Shown: positions 11,335-21,537 of the stretch, piece by piece | Position numbering within the stretch: the first letter of the stretch is position 1 | Layout: every line of letters begins with the position of its first letter | Assembly: GCA_037179515.1 (NCBI GenBank) | Contig: JAXCGZ010000119.1 | Span: 1 to 25,000 of the forward strand | Direction: 5' to 3' | Source of the DNA: Halocaridina rubra | Lineage: Eukaryota > Arthropoda > Malacostraca > Decapoda > Atyidae | Length of the DNA stretch: 25,000 nt | Program-made: the position numbers and the translations under genes | The notes under the pieces: model-generated | Databases searched by the model: none | What the model saw: only the letters and a program-made list of their open reading frames with translations | Told to the model about the DNA's origin: nothing

Positions 11335-11530
11335 AAACCCAACCTTATAGCTTATATCTGCTATACTTAGGAATGAACGCATTCTAACTGAATGCCACTA
11401 TGTTCATATTACAGATTCCCCAACCTCACTCGTGGCTTCATTTTAGCATTTAATTCAATTCCCAATCTCATTCGGGCCATGAAATTATCAAATAAGCAAA
11501 TTACATATGTGAAAACATGAATCATTTTTT

Positions 11531-11603
11531 ACCCCGACCGGGACTCGAACCTAGGACTTATGATTACTAAGTCAAGGCGCTACCACTACACCACAGAAGG
11601 TTA
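11531..11603 (-). other. tRNA-like module 1 (pol III A and B boxes)
   Basis: On the minus strand an A-box-like TGGTGTAGTGGTAGCGCC (11576-11593) is followed by a perfect B box GGTTCGAGTCC (11541-11551) at tRNA-like spacing. A D-arm can form with G-U pairs and the T-arm has one mismatch. The acceptor stem is poor, and the anticodon arm does not sit at the normal distance from the D-arm. It is therefore a degenerate tRNA or the head of a tRNA-derived SINE, not a functional tRNA gene. It was probably captured by the 273-bp unit. Confidence 0.6.
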
Positions 11604-11803
11604 AAAGGAACCCAACCTTATAGCTTATATCTGCTATACTTAGGAATGAACGCATTCTAACTGAATGCCACTATGTTCATATTACAGATTCCCCAACCTC
11701 ACTCGTGGCTTCATTTTAGCATTTAATTCAATTCCCAATCTCATTCGGGCCATGAAATTATCAAATAAGCACATTACATATGTGAAAACATGAATCATTT
11801 TTT

Positions 11804-11876
11804 ACCCCGACCGGGACTCGAACCTAGGACTTATGATTACTAAGTCAAGGAGCTACCACTACACCACAGAAGGTTA
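11804..11876 (-). other. tRNA-like module 2
   Basis: Same module one period on. It carries one change in the A-box region (plus strand ggagctacc instead of ggcgctacc). The B box is unchanged. Confidence 0.6.
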
Positions 11877-12076
11877 AAAGGAACCCAACCTTATAGCTTA
11901 TATCTGCTATACTTAGGAATGAACGCATTCTAACTGAATGCCACTATGTTCATATTACAGCTTCCCCAACCTCACTCGTGGCTTCATTTTAGCATTTAAT
12001 TCAATTCCCAATCTCATTCGGGCCATGAAATTATCAAATAAGCACATTACATATGTGAAAACATGAATCATTTTTT

Positions 12077-12149
12077 ACCCCGACCGGGACTCGAACCTAG
12101 GACTTATGATTACTAAGTCAAGGCGCTACCACTACACCACAGAAGGTTA
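12077..12149 (-). other. tRNA-like module 3
   Basis: Same module as unit 1, with intact A-box-like and B-box sequences. Confidence 0.6.
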
Positions 12150-12349
12150 AAAGGAACCCAACCTTATAGCTTATATCTGCTATACTTAGGAATGAACGCA
12201 TTCTAACTGAATGCCACTATGTTCATATTACAGATTCCCCAACCTCACTCGTGGCTTCATTTTAGCATTTAATTCAATTCCCAATCTCATTCGGGCCATG
12301 AAATTATCAAATAAGCACATTACATATGTGAAAACATGAATCATTTTTT

Positions 12350-12422
12350 ACCCCGACCGGGACTCGAACCTAGGACTTATGATTACTAAGTCAAGGCGCT
12401 ACCACTACACCACAGAAGGTTA
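12350..12422 (-). other. tRNA-like module 4
   Basis: Same module as unit 1, with intact A-box-like and B-box sequences. The array breaks off shortly after it. Confidence 0.6.
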
Positions 12423-12757
12423 AAAGGAACCCAACCTTATATAAAAGCTTGTGTATGAATCTCAGTGTCAAAAATCTCATTTAAACAAAATAGGTGAGCA
12501 ACTGTTTTTTTTTTTTTACTCATTAAGCATATTCTGCAAACTATTTATTATATTTTATGTAAAATCTAGTGGCCCTCGGTTAGATATATATTTGATGATG
12601 TGGCCCGAGTAGCTCAAAAGTTTGTGCATCCCTGCTCTACAGCACACCTACCTAAGGATTCGTAAATCAATCAAGTTTACTTTTTCACTTCCACGGGAAA
12701 GTTTACAAAGAATGAGAGCAGAATTCAAGTATTTCAAAAGAGGTGGGTCCCATACCA

Positions 12758-12822
<65 letters not shown>
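12758..12822. repeat. (AAT)n microsatellite
   Basis: About 21 AAT units, between the hAT element and LINE copy L4. Confidence 0.97.
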
Positions 12823-12824
<2 letters not shown>

Positions 12825-13005
12825 TCCGCCATACAGTGCAAACATACATGAATACCATCTCTAAAAAATCCATATATGTTAAGATATGATAGAATACATA
12901 TGAACAGATATAAAATCGTATTAGGGAAACATATATTCAAAATGCAACTACAGTACACTAATGTACAGTCTGGATAATAAAAGAATATTACATAGAATAT
13001 ATATA

Positions 13006-13063
<58 letters not shown>
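13006..13063. repeat. (GT)n microsatellite at the 3' end of LINE L4
   Basis: About 28 GT units running directly into gattacctaattgtg, the tail of L4. Confidence 0.97.
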
Positions 13064-13064
<1 letters not shown>

Positions 13065-15092
13065 TTACCTAATTGTGCTTAAGGGAAAAGAGCCCAAAGC
13101 TCGTACCTTCCCGTCTCCTAATCGGTTCCATTTTGTGCTTTGTGATACTTATCATACTTGTCCTTAAAACTATGGATTGAGATAGCATTAAGTACCTCCT
13201 CGCTTAGCGAATTCCAATTATAAACTACTCTTACACTAAAAAAAAAAGTACTTCCTTACATCCTGCAAAAACGTTTTCTTACGAAGCTTCAAAGTATGAC
13301 CTCTAGTTCTAGTTCCAGCCATATCAAAATATCGATCCCTATCCATTCAATCATAACCATGAAGGAATTTGAAGACTGTCACCATATTTCCCCTCAATCT
13401 TCTATCTTCGAGTGATGCTAAGTCTAATTCCCTCAGCCTCTCATCATAACTGAAATTGCGTATTTCTGAAACCAGTTTCGTGGCATGTCTTCAAGATTTT
13501 TCAAGCTTAACAGTGTGTTTTTTCATGTGAAGATTCCAAAAGGGGGCTGCATATTCGAATTTTGGCCTCAAATAGGTTACATAAATATTTCTGAACATTT
13601 CCTAGTCCATGTGCCTGAAGGCTACCCTTACATTTGCTAAGAAAGCATATGCTGCCCTTACTATGCCATTTATATGCATTTCTGGAGACAAATCTATCAG
13701 TATGTTTACTCTTATATCTCTCTCATTCTCTGTCTCTTTAAACTGTACTCCTGCCACTGAGTACTCAAGCTTGGGCTTTCTTGCACTTGTACCCATTTTC
13801 ATTACCTTCCATTTTGAAGTATTGATTTCATTAGCCACTTTTCTGACCACTCATGAAGACTATTTAAATTTTCTTGAAATTCACTACCATTGTTCTCGTT
13901 TCTTACTTTCTTCACAACCTTTGCATCATCTGCAAACATATTCATGAATGAATTTACAGACTCTGGTAGGTCATTTACATATACATGGAACAAAAGTGGC
14001 CCTAAAACTGAACCCTGTGGAACTTCATAACAAACTCATCTCCATTCAGACACTGAGTCTCTTACTCTAACCCTCTGTTCCTTTCCTTCTAAGTATGTTT
14101 TTATTCATTCGAAGACATTTCCACCTATTCTAGCCATTGCTTGCAGCTTCTTAATAACTCTCCCGTGTGGGAAAGTGTCAAATGCTCTCTGGAAGTCTAG
14201 GAATATGCAATCTGCCCAGCCCTCTCTTTCCTGTAAGATTCGGCTTACCTCATCATAAAATTCTAATAAGTTTGTTACTGTTGATCTACCTTCTCTGAAT
14301 CCATGTTGTCTCACTGACATAAAGTTGAAGGATTCCAAGTGAAGAGAGATATATTTTCTTAGTAGTGTCTCCATAAATTTGCGAACTATGCTGGTCAAGG
14401 AAACTGGTCTATACTTTAGAGCCGTATCTCTTCTTCCCTTTTTGAATATAGGTATCATGTTCGCTTGTTTCCAGCATCTTGGAATCTGCCCTGACTCCAG
14501 TGACTTTTTAAATATGATACTTAGTGCCACTGATATTGAGCTTGTGCATTTTTTTAAGTACATGAGGGGATATATCGTCAGGACCTGTAGCTTTATGGAC
14601 ATCTAACTCCATCAGCACTTTGCATACCCTTGTGGCTGAAAGGCTGGTGATCTCTAATACCAGCCCATGAGCTTCTATCTCTGCAATCTGAGGGGGTGGG
14701 GTATTTTCTACTGTAAATACTGACAGAAACTCCATGTTCAATTCTTTGCAGATCTCTTCATCCATCTCAGTGATGCTTCCACCCGCTCTCTTAAGCCTTA
14801 AAACTTGTTCATTTACCTTTAGTTTTTCTCTGATAAAACTGTGGAAAAGCTTGGGAGTTTCTTTATCCTCCCCGGTGATGTCCCTTTCATAGTCTCTCTC
14901 TGCCTCTCTTCTCTTACTTAGGTAATAATTTCTTGCTCTTTTGTAGGTTTGCCAGGCATTTATGCTTTTTCTCCTCCTATATCTTTCCAGCATTTGTCTC
15001 TCCACTCCTTAGCTCTTTTACACTCATTATCGAACCATTTCTCTCTAGCATCAATTACACATACTTTGGTGACAGGTATGCAGCAATCTACT
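13064..15092 (-). pseudogene. LINE copy L4, moderately decayed
   Basis: It covers the same span as L1, from the 3' tail to the basic linker. The frame is broken into several pieces: linker and start of RT at 14508-15005, RT core at 14105-14602 with DFQRAFDTFPHG, the FADDAK region at 13802-13993 and the C-terminal part at 13602-13850. Frameshifts lie between all of them. A Tyr codon stands where L2 and L6 have TAA. It is 5'-truncated at 15092 and fused to the tail of L5. Divergence is between that of L3 and that of L1. Confidence 0.88.
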
Positions 15093-15424
15093 GTGTGTGT
15101 GATTACCTAATTGTGATTACCTAATTGTGTTTACGGGAAAGAGCCCAAAGCTCGTATCTTCCCGTCTCCTGATCGGTTCCATTTTATACTTAGTGATACT
15201 TATCATACCTGTCCTTAAAACTATGGATTGAGATAGCATTAACTACCTCCTCGCTTAGCCAATTCCAATTATCAACTACTCTTACACTGAAAAAGTATTT
15301 CCTTACATCCTGCAAAGAAGCTTTCTTACGAAGCTTCAAACTATGACCTCTAGTTCTAGAGCCAGCCATATCAAAATATCGATCCCTATCCACTCTGTCA
15401 TAACCATGAAGGAATTTAAAGACT
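15093..15424 (-). mobile_element. LINE copy L5, short 3'-end copy
   Basis: A copy of about 330 bp that keeps only the tail (two 14-bp motifs), the UTR and the last 67 codons or so (15190-15393, ending SFKDRYDKYH). It is almost identical to L1. It breaks off at 15424 directly into GT units and the tail of L6. Confidence 0.9.
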
Positions 15425-15443
15425 GTGTGTGTGTGATTACCTA

Positions 15444-15525
<82 letters not shown>
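15425..15525. repeat. (GT)n with an embedded LINE tail motif
   Basis: A short GT run, one gattacctaatt motif (15435-15446), about 39 GT units (15447-15525), then another gattacctaattgtg that starts L6. Confidence 0.93.
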
Positions 15526-15526
<1 letters not shown>

Positions 15527-17250
15527 TTACCTAATTGTGTTTACGGGAAAGAGTCCAAAGCTCTTATCTTCCCGTCTCCTCATCGGTTCCATTTTAGACT
15601 CTTACACTGAAAAAGTATTTCCTTACATCCTGCAAAGAAGTTTTCTTACGAAGCTTCAAACTATGACCTCTAGTTCTAGAGCCAGCCATATCAAAATATC
15701 GATCCCTATCCACTCTAGCATAACCATGAAGGAATTTAAAGACTGTCACCATATCCCCCCTCACTCTTCTAGCTTCGAGTGATGGTAAGTATAATTCCCT
15801 CAGCCTCTCATCATAACTGAGATTGCGTATTTCTGGCACCAGTTTCGTGGCATGTCTTTGAACTTTTTCAAGCTTGGCTATGTGCTTTTTCAAGTGCGGA
15901 TTCCAAAAGGGGGCTGCATATTCGAGTTTTGGCCTCACATAGGTTACATAAATATTTCTGAACATTTCCTTGTCCATGTGCCTGAAGGCTACCCTTACAT
16001 TTGATAAGAATGCATATGCTGCCCTTACTATGCCATTTATATGTATTTCTGGAGACAAATCTGCCAGTATGTTTACTCCTAGATCTCTCTCATTTTCTGT
16101 CTCTTGAAGTTGTACTCCAGCCACCGATTAGTCAAGCTTGGGCCTTCTTGCACTTGTACCCATTCTCATTACCTTACATTTTGAAGTATTGAATTTCATT
16201 AGCCACTTTTCTGACCACTCATGCAGATTACTTAGATCCTCCTGAAGTTCTCTACCATTGTTCTCGTTTTTTACTTTCTTCACAATCTTTGCATCATCTG
16301 CAAACATATTCATGAATGAATTTACAGACTCTGGTAGATCATTTACATATACAAGGAACAAAAGTGGCCCTAAAACTGAACCCTGTGGAACTCCACTACT
16401 AACTCTTCTCCATTCAGACACTGAGTGTCTTACTCTAACCCTCTGTTCCCTTCCTTCTAAGTAAGTTTTTATCCATTCCAAAACATTTCCACCTATTCTA
16501 GCCATTGAGTGCAGCTTCCTAATAAGTCTCCCATGTGAAACAGTGTCAAACGCTTTCTGGAAGTCTAGGAATATGCAATCTGCCCAGCCCTCTCTTTCCT
16601 GTAAGATTTGGCTTACCTCATCATAAAATTCTAATAAGTTTGTTACTGTTGATCTACCTTCTCAGAAGCCATGTTGCCTCACTGACAAAAAGTTGAAGGA
16701 TTCCAAGTGAAGAGAGATATGTTTCCTTAGTAGTTTCTCCATAACTTTGCAAACTATGCTGGTCAAGGATACTGGTCTATAGTTCAGAGCCGTATCCCTC
16801 CTTCCCTTTTTGAAGATAGGTATCACATTTGCTTGTTTCCTCTTGGAATCTCCCCCGACTCCAGTGACTCCTTAAATATGATACTTAGTGCCACTGATAT
16901 TGCGTTTGCGCATTTTTTAAGCACATGAGGGGATATGTCATCAGGACCTGTAGCTTTATGAACATCTAAATCCATCAGCACTTTGCATACCTCTGTGGCT
17001 GTAAGGTTGATGTTCTCTAATACCGGCCCTTGAGCTTCTATCACTGCAATCTGAGGGGGTGGGGTATTTTCTACTGTAAATACTGACTGAAACTCCTTGT
17101 TCAGTTCTTTGCAGATCTCTTCATCCGTCTCAGTGATGCTTCCATCCGCTCTCTTTAGCCTTAAAACCTGTTCTTTTACCTTCAGTTTTCCTCTGATAAA
17201 GCTGTGGAAAAGCTTTGGATTTTCTTTAGCCTTCCTGGTGATGTCCCTCT
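15526..17250 (-). pseudogene. LINE copy L6, 3' part, split by the LTR retrotransposon
   Basis: A young copy very close to L1, with several lesions. About 95 bp are missing at 15600, spanning UTR and C-terminus. A TAA at 16125-16127 is the same one as in L2. A TGA replaces an Arg codon near 16663-16670 (HGFREGR block). A 4-bp deletion at about 16840 shifts the frame. The copy is then cut at 17250, within the linker before the RT, by the LTR element. The rest continues at 24619. Pieces with RT motifs lie at 15594-16124, 16128-16505 and 16823-17044. Confidence 0.92.
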
Positions 17251-17878
17251 TGACGTATGACTTCTGTCATGCTGAAGCCAGCCCGCCATGCTGAAGCCAG
17301 AATCTGAAACTTGTAACAGCTCTTGAGGGGTAACGGTTAGTCGAGGCCACGGATATTCTATTACATGCCCTCACTTTTATTGAGTTTTTGTGCCGCCCAT
17401 GTGTTCCCTTGGGACCACCAAGAGTTGTGGCTAGGCACCTGGAACTAACCGCTGGCGCCATGCACCCCCCCCCAAGAGGCCTACAGGATAAGGGACCCTC
17501 GGTCCTCGAAAACACCACAAGTCGTGAAGAGAAACATGTGAGGCTAGGGTGAAATAGAATACTCTCCCCAATTGTTTTCTGCGGTGCGGCCGGTGTTTGT
17601 AGAGGGCGTCAAGGAGATATGTGACCGGACCCCTGAGGCTTGGCATCCGACATGGAGTACCTGAGGAGGGTGGGAAAGGCCGAGAGTTAGCCCTTTCCTA
17701 AACCGCACGAAACATCAACTTATGTTTCGTACGCAGGTACACGCCCAGGAGAGATGCCCAATAACTCCTCCTCGGAAGTAGGCGGGATTCCACTTTGAAC
17801 CTGGCGCTGATTAGCTGGACTAGATCTGACTGATTTCATTGGAGAATTGGATGTTAAGCCACGCCCTGCCCCTGGGGG

Positions 17879-17915
17879 TATTTAAAGAGCCACCCAGGGC
17901 AGAGACAGTTAGTTA
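17879..17915 (+). promoter_or_regulatory. LTR core promoter (TATA box and initiator region)
   Basis: TATTTAAA at 17879-17886, with an arthropod-like initiator region (acagttag) about 27-30 bases downstream. The same arrangement is at 24276 in the 3' LTR. The position within the LTR fits a U3/R border. Confidence 0.55.
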
Positions 17916-18008
17916 GAACTTTGCCAGGGGCACGAATAGATCATAGATTGTGATAGTCATAGGGTGGGGGCATTGGGGCATTGAGGCGTCGGATGTGTTG
18001 TACTCTAG

Positions 18009-18088
18009 AATAAATATAAGTAAAGGAACTACTGCTTGTCCATTCTTACCTTGTACCCATCAGGTACTAATATATATAACCTAATAAA
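18009..18088 (+). terminator. LTR polyadenylation signals
   Basis: AATAAA at 18009-18014 and again at 18083-18088, both downstream of the proposed start site as expected for R/U5. The counterpart copies in the 3' LTR would terminate the element transcript. Confidence 0.5.
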
Positions 18089-18134
18089 CCACGCTACCAT
18101 AATTATAAGTTTATATACGTAGGAGGAAAAGCCC

Positions 18135-18227
18135 TACGTCAGTGGTGTCATTAGATGGGATAAACAAAACCAATACGTCAGTGGTGACGCTCGGTGAGAT
18201 AATAATAAAAGCACTACGTCAGTGGTG
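18135..18227 (+). repeat. Triplicated LTR-end/PBS junction motif TACGTCAGTGGTG
   Basis: The 13-bp motif occurs at 18135-18147, 18174-18186 and 18215-18227. Only the third spans the true LTR boundary (TACGTCA ends the LTR at 18221; TGGTG begins the PBS). The first two are inside the LTR and are also present in the 3' LTR. Confidence 0.85.
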
Positions 18228-18240
18228 GCAGTGCGGTACG
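18223..18240 (+). promoter_or_regulatory. Primer binding site (PBS-like)
   Basis: TGGTGGCAGTGCGG begins one base after the LTR end, where the 3' CCA of a tRNA primer would pair with TGG. It would fit a tRNA ending CCACCA (Ala- or Ile-type are possible). I cannot assign the tRNA with confidence. Confidence 0.55.
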
Positions 18241-18291
18241 GATCTTCACGAGAAAAAAAAAAAAAAAAAAAACATACGAAGAGACAGGTGA

Positions 18292-18945
18292 ATGCCAGTG
18301 CAGACCCGTGCAGAGAAAATAAGAATGGCAAAAGCAGAAATTCAACATCTCCCAATTCAAGAAATGAGTGACGAGGCCAAACACCGGAGAATTCTCGAAC
18401 TGGAGGAGCAAGTGCGGCGCCTACAAGCACGCGCCGACGCCGCTCTGTCGAGAAGGAACTTGGCCGACGCCGACAGTGAAACCGACGCCTCAAACATCGA
18501 CGAACAGCCGGCCGCTCCGAACCCCGTGGTGACACAGGGAACGCAGCAGGCCCAGCCCCCACCCTGTGCCCTGGTTGTAAAGACGCCTCGAGTCAAAAAT
18601 TCACTTTTATACCTCGACGGCGCAAATGTAAAAGACCGTGAATGTCCGTCCATAATTCCCGCGACCGACTTCCTGAAATACTTGGGTCTGCGGATGAGAA
18701 GTGACGAGTGCTCAAATAGAGAATATTATAAAACTTTGAAGGAACTATTTCTAAGATATTTCTTAGTAAGCCGAAGTGTGACCGGAGCATTGAGTGAAAA
18801 TGCCCATTACAAGAGGTGTAAGTTGCCGGATCTGACCAAGAAGACGGCGATTCGACGATTTTACTCGAAGAGAAGAAGGAGAACCCTCTCCTTCCTTGCC
18901 TTCTGCCACGAAGTTTTCCAGGACCACCTCCTTAAAATAAGCTAA
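18292..18945 (+). CDS. Gag-position ORF of the LTR element, 217 aa, unrecognised
   Basis: This is the only convincing reading frame inside the element, in the place where gag normally starts (about 70 nt after the PBS, following a 20-base poly(A) run). Residues 1-30 are polar with MPVQTRAEK at the start. Residues 31-60 (ILELEEQVRRLQARADAAL) look like a short coiled coil. Residues 61-95 are a Pro/Gln/Asp-rich linker. Residues 100-217 are a compact basic domain with LLYLDGANVKDRE, YKTLKELFLRYFLVSRS and RRFYSKRRRR. There is no CCHC zinc knuckle, no protease DTG and no RT motif. It may be a gag N-terminal/matrix-like remnant or a captured gene. I do not recognise the C-terminal domain. Codon use looks coding (GC-rich third positions) against an AT-rich interior. 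Confidence 0.6.
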   Translation: MPVQTRAEKIRMAKAEIQHLPIQEMSDEAKHRRILELEEQVRRLQARADAALSRRNLADADSETDASNIDEQPAAPNPVVTQGTQQAQPPPCALVVKTPRVKNSLLYLDGANVKDRECPSIIPATDFLKYLGLRMRSDECSNREYYKTLKELFLRYFLVSRSVTGALSENAHYKRCKLPDLTKKTAIRRFYSKRRRRTLSFLAFCHEVFQDHLLKIS

Positions 18946-19274
18946 GTACTTGTGATCTGTATCCAGTGAGTAATGGGACAATTAGTAAAAGAAATTGAGG
19001 TCGGTGGACGCCGCCATTTTATCTTGTAGTTATGCTTTGACTCAGCCAACCCGCTTATAAGGGGTGTGGCGCTTAATAAGTTGATAAAAGTAGAATTTCT
19101 GTACCCATTACTAACATGGATAATTTGTACTAATAGCTGTAAGCAGTAATAAACTCCGTTTTTGTTATAATTTGAGTAATATAAAGAATTTGCGTTGGAA
19201 GTGTGTTCCATTTATTTGTATTAATGCCTAGATTGAATTTTAAGAACGCGAATGTATCGATTTTTTTAATTGAC

Positions 19275-19553
19275 AAATTTAATGCACGTGAAATCACTAT
19301 TACAGTCTATTAATTTCTAAAGCGTAAGAATTATAGTGAGAAATATACGTGCATCTGCTTTTAAGAGTTTCATCGACCACGTGTGGTTTTCGAGAAAGGA
19401 ATGCGGAAGTGACCATTCGATCTCCCAACCTCGTTATTGTAAATCTGTAGTAATTGTACTGAGCTTTGATATTTTAAAGTACGTGTAAAATCATTGTTAT
19501 ACTAATTTCTTAAAGCGTAAGAACTCGAGTGTTACGATTGCGCCTGTTTTTAA
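19275..19553. repeat. Diverged direct duplication inside the LTR element
   Basis: About 90 bp at 19275-19366 and about 85 bp at 19468-19553 share an ordered set of blocks: tttaa.g.acgtg, aaaatca, taatttctaaagcgtaagaa (one extra T in the second), then acg..tgc and cttttaag-type ends. Confidence 0.55.
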
Positions 19554-21452
19554 GTTTTTTTTCTTTTTTTGTTTGTTTTTATCCGCGGGAGTAATGTTTT
19601 AGCGAGAGAAAGACATAAACGACAGATCGTTCTTTTTGTGTTATGATGAAGGGAATTAATATTACGATACGTGTGTGGCATGTTCTTTTTGAAGAATAAG
19701 AAATTTTCGTGATATTAGTTAGAGATGAGTTTTTTTATTTTTACGCTATGCAGGTGAAAGCAACAGTAAATTAGAGTAGTTTGTGCTGTCCTAGAATAGG
19801 GAAGGTTTTTCAGTGTCACCCAAACGTAGCTTCAAGGGAGTAGAATGTTTGTTTGTTCGTTAGAATGGGACTTAGGACTGGTGAGGAAGTCTGTGACCGC
19901 ACGGCTCAGCCGAGATTTCACCTTTACTCTTCTTCAGAGAGACCGGGAAAGGAAAACTAACGTTGTAAATTAAAGGGAATTATACAGAACGGGGATGATA
20001 GTCTTGAAAGTGATGTAGCGAATGTGACAGCGAGTGAGTATGAATGACTGGGGGTATAATGGGGGGTTGCTCTACGGGGTGAAATCGCGGAAAGCACCGT
20101 TAGGAAGCATGATTGGGGAGTCTGCGAGGATCGTTCCCCTGCTCCGCCAGGTCCTTCTGCATGCCATATCAGAGTGTATTTATGGGAGGTGATGCGCTGT
20201 TGCAATATCTAGTGAGGGATATGGATGAGAAGGTAATTCTCCACCTACCCAGATATGGTTGAAATGCCGAGTTTGTTTTATTTTTGTTTTGTCCCCTACT
20301 CCGCCATTGAGATTATTATTCGATTTCCGAGAGATTCCAAGATAGATGTTACGAGATAAAGGACGTGAATCTATGAATGATTCTTTATTTTCTTTGCTAG
20401 CTGCAGTATATACATTATTTGTCTGAAGAGATATGTTAGATTGATAAAGTAAAACTTTGCGAGTTTTAGCCATGATAATGTTTTATCAAAATTATTTCGG
20501 CTTGGTCATAAAGAAAGAGTGAGAGCTGACACGAAATGACAACAAGAATGTTACACAGCTGTATCCCGTATTTGAGAGAGCAGATATAAGTCAAATTCGA
20601 GATAGTAAAAGAAGATATATATTTTATGTTTGAATTGTTTATGTACAACTCCGTACGAGATTTTGAAGTTTAAGCAAAATGCATTCCTTACTGTTGATAA
20701 TGAAATATACTTTTTGTTTTTATTATTGCATACACAGAGATAGACTTTTTATATTCTTAGATACCCGTTTTTGTTATAGTTCTTTTTGTATTGAAGAAAT
20801 CTTTAAAATCTTACTTAAAGGATTCTGAAAAGATTATCTAGAGATAACCATGGTTAATCCCTAGCATTTTCATGAATTTTAGATTACAATCGGGCTAATT
20901 AAAGATAATTGAGATTATTAGAGATTATTTGCTGAGTTTTAAAGTTAAAATTAATGACACAAGTCCTTTTTAAGAAGTTGTTAAGAAAAGGATATTTGTA
21001 CTTTTGTTGATAGTAGTAGGGATACTGTCACATATGATTTTAGTTTTTTTTGCTTTAATTTCATCAGTGTGTGTGCTTCGACTTAACCCTCTGATTTATA
21101 GCATGAAAAGAGAGAGATTGTCATTATAGACAAGGATGTGTATGCCGTTACAGTAAAGTCCTTATCAGGATTAAACAGAAAGGAATGGATTTATGCTTCG
21201 ACAGTTCTGCAGTTGTACACTAAGTTCTGTTTGCTTTTGTTTTTGTTAATGAGGGAATGAGAATAGCCGCTGACAATAAACGTAAGACTCTATCGATGGT
21301 CATTGCTAACGTTTGTTCACTTTCATTTGTTTATTATGTTATTTTTAGAAATACTCTGCGACGATTTTTTATTTTCACTACAAGTTGAAGGACGAAGGCA
21401 AGTCTCAGCTGACTTGTGAGTGGAAACCGCAACGTATTTCAAGGTCGCCCAG

Positions 21453-21457
<5 letters not shown>

Positions 21458-21533
<76 letters not shown>
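21458..21533. repeat. (TC)n microsatellite inside the LTR element
   Basis: About 38 TC units within the element interior. SL or RE repeat frames over it are artefacts. Confidence 0.97.

Positions 21534-21537
<4 letters not shown>

Larger units (their letters stand above)
11341..12443. repeat. 273-bp tandem array, four full units plus a fragment
   Basis: Units start at 11341, 11614, 11887 and 12160, with a truncated fifth start at 12433. The period is exactly 273 bp throughout. Units differ by only about one substitution each, for example caaatt against cacatt in unit 1, a changed A-box base in unit 2 and cttcccc in unit 3. That points to recent expansion or homogenisation. Each unit contains one tRNA-like module on the minus strand. 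Confidence 0.95.
11147..12642. mobile_element. Non-autonomous hAT-type transposon with 8-bp target duplications
   Basis: The 8-bp direct repeat CTCTACAG at 11147-11154 and 12635-12642 flanks a 1480-bp element (11155-12634). The element ends are imperfect inverted repeats: left TAAGGGTGCACAACC, right (reverse complement) CAGGGATGCACAAAC. Subterminal GGCCC motifs lie near both ends. An 8-bp duplication and a CAGGG-type terminus are hallmarks of hAT transposons. No transposase is encoded. The interior is a (TA)n tract plus a 273-bp tandem array. The altered first base on the left (T for C) may be decay. Confidence 0.8.
17251..18221 (+). repeat. 5' LTR (971 bp)
   Basis: It begins TGACGTA and ends TACGTCA, a perfect 7-bp terminal inverted repeat. 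It differs from the 3' LTR at three places: base 3 (A here, T there), a C run of 9 here against 8, and gtgaaga against gtggaga. U3 starts with CATGCTGAAGCCAG twice, 19 bp apart (17268, 17287), and has a 9-bp perfect hairpin ACGAAACAT/ATGTTTCGT (17707-17715 and 17722-17730). Confidence 0.95.

Noticed and set aside
11531..11603. Functional tRNA gene
   Set aside because: A and B boxes are present, but the acceptor stem is poor and the anticodon arm is misplaced, so it is called tRNA-like only.
11341..12443. Possible CRISPR array
   Set aside because: Units are contiguous 273-bp tandem copies without unique spacers, in a eukaryotic transposon. The 25-bp array at 22831-23030 also has no spacers.
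17267..17646. Minus-strand frames of 70-83 aa in both LTRs
   Set aside because: They are antisense to the LTR U3 region, duplicated only because the LTRs are identical, and show no domain.
18134..18562. 142-aa minus-strand frame over the LTR end and gag-position ORF
   Set aside because: It is antisense to the better-supported ORF at 18292-18945, spans the LTR/PBS boundary and the poly(A) run, and shows no domain.
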